Source: Streptomyces colonosanans
GTDB taxonomy: Bacteria > Actinomycetota > Actinomycetes > Streptomycetales > Streptomycetaceae
DNA length: 61,177 nt
NCBI RefSeq assembly: GCF_001866645.1
Contig: NZ_MLYP01000003.1
Coordinates: 1 to 61,177, forward strand
Reading direction: 5' to 3'
Shown: positions 58,607-61,177 of the stretch, one piece after another
How the letters are laid out: every line of letters begins with the position of its first letter
Numbering within the stretch: position 1 is the first letter of the stretch
The notes under the pieces: generated by a model
The model's database searches: none
What the model was told of the DNA's origin: nothing
The model's input: only the letters and a program-made list of their open reading frames with translations
Position numbers and translations under genes: made by a program

Positions 58607-58775
58607 ATGATCACTGTGCCCAGCAATCGAGGAAAGGTGCGCTCCAAGGCCCAGTGGCGATAGCTGGATGTTCGCCAGTCGCCAGACGTTCGCCCACAGG
58701 TGGGCCCGCGCTCGTAAGCGTAGCCACGGGAAGAAGGTCGGCTACCGAACGCTCCCCCCGCGACGAGGCGCCCCC
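58607..58775 (+). pseudogene. Frameshifted phage/plasmid-type small basic protein
   Basis: After GAAGGAGGTG, an ATG opens ITVPSNRGKVRSKAQWR and a TAG at 58661. One base out of phase the sequence continues WMFASRQTFAHRWARARKRS and HGKKVGYRTLPPRRGAP. Joined, they resemble small basic proteins common on actinophages and plasmids (KAQWR...FA...WA...KKV..LP). A one-base insertion near 58661 seems to have split the gene. Confidence 0.45.
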
Positions 58776-58794
58776 CTGTTGTGGTGGCCGGCAC

Positions 58795-58830
58795 ACGTGC
58801 GCCCCCGGTCGACGGGCCGGGGGCGCACGT
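58795..58830. terminator. Hairpin near the right end of the insertion
   Basis: Perfect 14-nt arms (ACGTGCGCCCCCGG and complement) around an 8-nt loop. It lies after the phage-like remnant. Confidence 0.65.
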
Positions 58831-58842
58831 ACTCCTTGCGGA

Positions 58843-58869
58843 TGGGAGATCTGGGAGACGCTTGGGAGA
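58843..58869. repeat. Three TGGGAGA repeats beside the right junction
   Basis: TGGGAGA occurs at 58843, 58852 and 58863, spaced 9 and 11 nt, about 105 nt inside the right 95-bp repeat. Tyrosine integrases bind short arm-type direct repeats at such a distance from the core, so these may be arm sites (inference). The rest of 58870-58971 has no supported gene. Confidence 0.5.
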
Positions 58870-58971
58870 TGATCAAGCAGGTGAAGCCCGGAACAACACC
58901 CACACAAACCGGAGGAACGCCAGCCGACATGATGGTTGACCAGCGCACGAGCCGACACGCCACAGGCCACA

Positions 58972-59066
58972 CACCGGGACGCGGCCATCTACACGATCTT
59001 CGAGGGTACGAGTGAGATCCAGCGGCTGGTGATCTCCCGGACGCTGTCCGGGATGCCGATCCGGTA
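58972..59066. repeat. 95-bp direct repeat, right copy (attR-like)
   Basis: Identical to 56323-56417. It encodes the last 31 codons of the acyl-CoA dehydrogenase out of context; upstream codons do not match the gene. It is followed by G, giving a TAG stop, and 25 nt later by the stop of momA on the other strand. Confidence 0.95.
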
Positions 59067-59091
59067 GCGGGGGCTTCAGGGGCGCTGGGGC

Positions 59092-59631
59092 TCACCGGTG
59101 TTTCAACGGCGTCAGCTGTTCGATGTCGTACCGCCTGCGCAGCGCCTCGATCGCCTCATGGTCTGGCGGACCCCCGTCACGCAGGATCTCCAGCAGCTCC
59201 TCGAAGTAGCGCTCGTGGTCCGGGGGCGGGGACGCCTGGAAGAACATCTTCGCGGGGGTCTCGGTGGGGTTCGCGAAGGCGTGCGGGCAGCCGGGGGGTA
59301 CGACGATGACCGTGCCGGGTGTCGCCCGCACCACCCGGCTGCCCGACCTCGACTCCCACTTCTGCCAGTGGTCGGGGGTCCGTACGCGCGGCTCGAAGGC
59401 GAGCACGTCCAGCTCGCCCTCGAGCACGTAGAACAGCTCCTCGCTGCGCGTGTGCACATGGGCGCCGACGTCGAAGCCCGGCGGCACGAGCACTTCGAAC
59501 GTGGACGAGGTGCGCGAGTGCGAGCCGGTCACCTTGAACGTCACATGCTGGGCCGGCGTCCGCACGACGCGTCCGTGTCCGGGTGGTACGAGCAGACCCT
59601 CGATGGCCGCCACCCCTTCTGTCGTCGTCAT
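59092..59631 (-). CDS. momA: Cupin monooxygenase MomA-like (flaviolin formation)
   Basis: A 179-aa cupin. Motif 1 HVHTRSEELFYVLEGELDVL and motif 2 GTVIVVPPGCPHAFANP give the usual His metal ligands. It follows rppA by 7 nt. In S. coelicolor a cupin monooxygenase, MomA, oxidises RppA's tetrahydroxynaphthalene to flaviolin, and position plus length support the same role here. ATG at 59631. Its downstream end lies only 25 nt from the inserted element. Confidence 0.85.
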   Translation of the reverse strand: MTTTEGVAAIEGLLVPPGHGRVVRTPAQHVTFKVTGSHSRTSSTFEVLVPPGFDVGAHVHTRSEELFYVLEGELDVLAFEPRVRTPDHWQKWESRSGSRVVRATPGTVIVVPPGCPHAFANPTETPAKMFFQASPPPDHERYFEELLEILRDGGPPDHEAIEALRRRYDIEQLTPLKHR

Positions 59632-59638
59632 CAGCGGC

Positions 59639-60709
59639 TCACTTCTTCGGCTTCGCGTTCTCGGCGACGTGCCAGCGGCCCAGGGCCATCTCCGCGGTGA
59701 TGCCCGGCCCGAAACCGGCCAGCAGCCCGCGCGCGGTGTGCTCGACGCCACCCGCCTCGAAGAGCCGGCGCAGCGCGTCCAGGACGACGGCGCTCGCGAT
59801 GTTGCCGTACTCGGTGAGCGTGGCCCGGCTGAACCGGAAGGCCTCCGAGGGCACCTTGAGGAAGGTACTCAGGTCGTCCAGGATCCGTGGGCCACCGGCG
59901 TGGACGATGTAGAAGTCCAGGTCGGAGGCGTCCCAGCCGTGGTGTCTCGCCAATTCCTGGAGCGCCGGGGCGAGCGGTTCCATGGTGGCCGGCACCCGCT
60001 TGTCCAGGAGGAAGTGGAATCCGGTGGCACGGACGTCGTACATGATCCACTCTTCGGTCTTGGGGATCAGGTACGAGCCATTGCGTTCCAGCTTGACGCC
60101 GGTGCCGCCCTTGCCGCGGACGACCGCGGCCGCGATGCCGTCTCCGAACAGGCCGTTGGACAGCAGGGAACCGACGCCGAGGTCGGTGGGCTGATAGCAC
60201 AGCGAGCAGAACTCGCAGGCCACGATGAGCGCGTTGGCGTCCGGGTAGGCGGTGCAGAAGTCATGGGCCCGGTTGATGGCCGCGCCGCCCGCGGCGCAGC
60301 CCAGCTGGGCTATCGGTATCTGCCGGGTGTCGGTGCCGAAGCCCATCGTGTTGATCAGCCACGCGGTCAGCGAGGGCATCATGAACCCGGTGCACGACAC
60401 GTAGATGATCACGTCGATGTCGGAGGAGAGCAGTTCGGCGTCGTCCAGCGCCCGCTGGACGACCGCGGGGACGCGGGCTTTCGCCTCGGCCTCGTAGAGG
60501 TTGTTGCGCTCCTCGAAACCCGGGTGCTTCAGGGTCTCCTCGATGGGCTGCACGATGTGCCGGGTGCGGACCCCGGTGTTCTCGATCAGCCGCAGTGCCA
60601 GTGGGAGTTGGGGGTGGTCGGCGTGGCGGGAGCGCGCCAGTTCGAGCGTCTCCTCCATCGTGATCACATGTTCCGGCACGGAAACCGCGGGTCTGCACAG
60701 AGTCGCCAT
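59639..60709 (-). CDS. rppA: Type III polyketide synthase, 1,3,6,8-tetrahydroxynaphthalene synthase
   Basis: A 356-aa chalcone-synthase-fold enzyme that condenses five malonyl-CoA into tetrahydroxynaphthalene. The triad sits exactly as in S. griseus RppA: Cys138 (AQLGCAAGGAAINRAHD), His270 (YIVHAGGPRILDDL) and Asn303 (EYGNIASAVVLDAL). The N terminus MATLCRPAVSVPEHVITMEE is also RppA-like, which fixes the ATG at 60709. First gene of rppA-momA. Products would be flaviolin or HPQ-melanin-type pigments; no P450 follows momA in this window. Confidence 0.95.
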   Translation of the reverse strand: MATLCRPAVSVPEHVITMEETLELARSRHADHPQLPLALRLIENTGVRTRHIVQPIEETLKHPGFEERNNLYEAEAKARVPAVVQRALDDAELLSSDIDVIIYVSCTGFMMPSLTAWLINTMGFGTDTRQIPIAQLGCAAGGAAINRAHDFCTAYPDANALIVACEFCSLCYQPTDLGVGSLLSNGLFGDGIAAAVVRGKGGTGVKLERNGSYLIPKTEEWIMYDVRATGFHFLLDKRVPATMEPLAPALQELARHHGWDASDLDFYIVHAGGPRILDDLSTFLKVPSEAFRFSRATLTEYGNIASAVVLDALRRLFEAGGVEHTARGLLAGFGPGITAEMALGRWHVAENAKPKK

Positions 60710-60732
60710 GGAGCGCGCCTTCTTTCGCCTTG

Positions 60733-60789
60733 GCGGGGGACTCCTCGTCCCCCGGCGGAAGGATGGGGTCACCCCTCTGCGGGTGACCC
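60733..60789 (-). promoter_or_regulatory. Two hairpins in the rppA upstream region
   Basis: GGGGGAC-TCCTC-GTCCCCC (60733-60753) and GGGTCACCC-CTCTGC-GGGTGACCC (60766-60789) are perfect inverted repeats 24-80 nt upstream of rppA. They may be leader RNA structures or, for the second, an operator. Confidence 0.5.
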
Positions 60790-61177
60790 ACCCACGATCA
60801 CCCCGTGGCGCGGGGATATCTCGTCGGATTACTCCACTTCAGCGAAGGACACAGCGTGACGCTCCGGGTGCGCAGAGCGGGGAGGGCCGGTGGGAGCAGG
60901 CCGCGAGGGGCTGAGCGCGTCGCGACGGGGGAGCGGGGCCCTGGCATGCTGCGGCTCCGCCGTGTGGGCGTGACGAGCCGCAGGCGCCCCGCACGCAGTC
61001 TTACGGCCCAGTGCTGTGACCGGAAAGGCTCACCGGCTCGCGGCGTCCGGCACGGCACTCCCCCAAGCTCTTCGAGCAGGGGGGACCCCCACGCCGCGTT
61101 GTCGCATCACCCGGGTACATCCACAGCACTCCCGGCACGCACGCTCGCCGCACGGCGCCGCAGGACAGGTGGCTCCG
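60790..61177. other. Intergenic region upstream of rppA to the window end
   Basis: I see no supported gene in this stretch. It should hold the rppA promoter; a short AT-rich segment (CGGGGATATCTCGTCGGATT) near 60825 is a candidate. It also holds the palindromic repeat at 61058. A gene may start beyond the right edge. Confidence 0.5.
61058..61091. repeat. Palindromic repeat, second copy
   Basis: A 34-bp unit beginning CTCCCCCAAGCTC and ending AGCAGGGGGGACCCCCA. It shares its ends with the copy inside the GNAT gene at 26478. This one is intergenic, the usual location. Confidence 0.75.

Larger units (their letters stand above)
56323..59066. mobile_element. Remnant integrative element at the 3' end of the acyl-CoA dehydrogenase gene
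   Basis: A 2.65-kb unit (repeat period 2649 bp) bounded by the 95-bp direct repeats. Contents in order: terminator, three small plus-strand genes, an IS630-type transposase start, a secreted protein gene, an IS5-type transposase start, a Cys-rich membrane microprotein, a frameshifted phage-like gene, a hairpin and three TGGGAGA repeats beside the right copy. No integrase, excisionase or replication gene is visible. Duplication of a gene's 3' end with DNA of foreign character between is the usual result of tyrosine-recombinase integration (established pattern). A tandem duplication followed by insertions is the alternative. Confidence 0.75.

Noticed and set aside
56323..59066. A complete integrative conjugative element or prophage
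   Set aside because: No integrase, Rep, FtsK-like transfer or structural gene is present; only a remnant is supported.
1..61177. CRISPR arrays, rRNA or tRNA genes, plasmid or chromosome origin
   Set aside because: I looked for spaced repeats, cloverleaf-type sequences and DnaA-box clusters and saw none.

Overview
The window is chromosomal DNA from an actinobacterium, almost certainly a Streptomyces. It has very high GC with strong third-position GC bias, GTG and TTG starts next to GGAGG-type ribosome binding sites, and many starts placed 6-8 nt after a TANNNT -10 box, as in leaderless mRNAs. The gene families are typical of the genus: rppA-momA, murT-gatD, an ECF41 sigma factor, ROK and GntR regulators, LytTR/LytS and a c-di-AMP riboswitch. 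I saw no rRNA, tRNA or CRISPR array.

Layout. 1-1.6 kb: divergent copper genes with two identical CsoR-type operators. 1.7-8 kb: a catalytically empty CysRS-like protein, a SixA phosphatase, an IMPACT protein and sbcDC. 8-20 kb: a DUF885 peptidase, an Lrp/PLP-lyase divergent pair, exporters, a MocR regulator, an alpha/beta hydrolase, ECF41 sigma, then a GntR gene under a DasR-like (dre) operator next to a ROK regulator. At 20.1-20.65 kb two truncated genes mark an old deletion. 20.7-30.2 kb: mug-purB, an SGNH hydrolase, paired CBS/CNNM membrane proteins, a GNAT enzyme and a FtsX/MacB-type ABC exporter. 30.3-34.8 kb: a full biotin locus, bioBAD divergent from bioF. 35-38 kb: an NlpC/P60 hydrolase behind a ydaO riboswitch, a clpP paralogue and an orphan antitoxin. 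38-44.7 kb: a secreted S33 peptidase, a plsC-like acyltransferase, and arginine/ornithine catabolism (ddaH-rocD) with its Lrp regulator. 44.7-48.8 kb: a response regulator / symporter / sensor kinase operon. 49-54.3 kb: CtaG-like protein, pfkA, murT-gatD (lipid II amidation) and peptide deformylase. 54.4-56.4 kb: a TetR regulator and an acyl-CoA dehydrogenase. 59.1-60.7 kb: momA-rppA (tetrahydroxynaphthalene/flaviolin).

The most notable structure is a 2.65-kb insertion between acyl-CoA dehydrogenase and momA. The last 31 codons of the dehydrogenase (including its catalytic Glu) occur twice as a perfect 95-bp direct repeat (56323-56417 and 58972-59066). The DNA between holds small genes with no clear function, two truncated transposase starts (IS630-like and IS5-like), a Cys-rich membrane microprotein and a broken phage-like gene, but no integrase. 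I read it as the remnant of a site-specific integrative element that restored the 3' end of its target gene. A second striking point is a 43-bp palindromic repeat inserted in frame inside a GNAT acetyltransferase gene, with a relative at the right end of the window.
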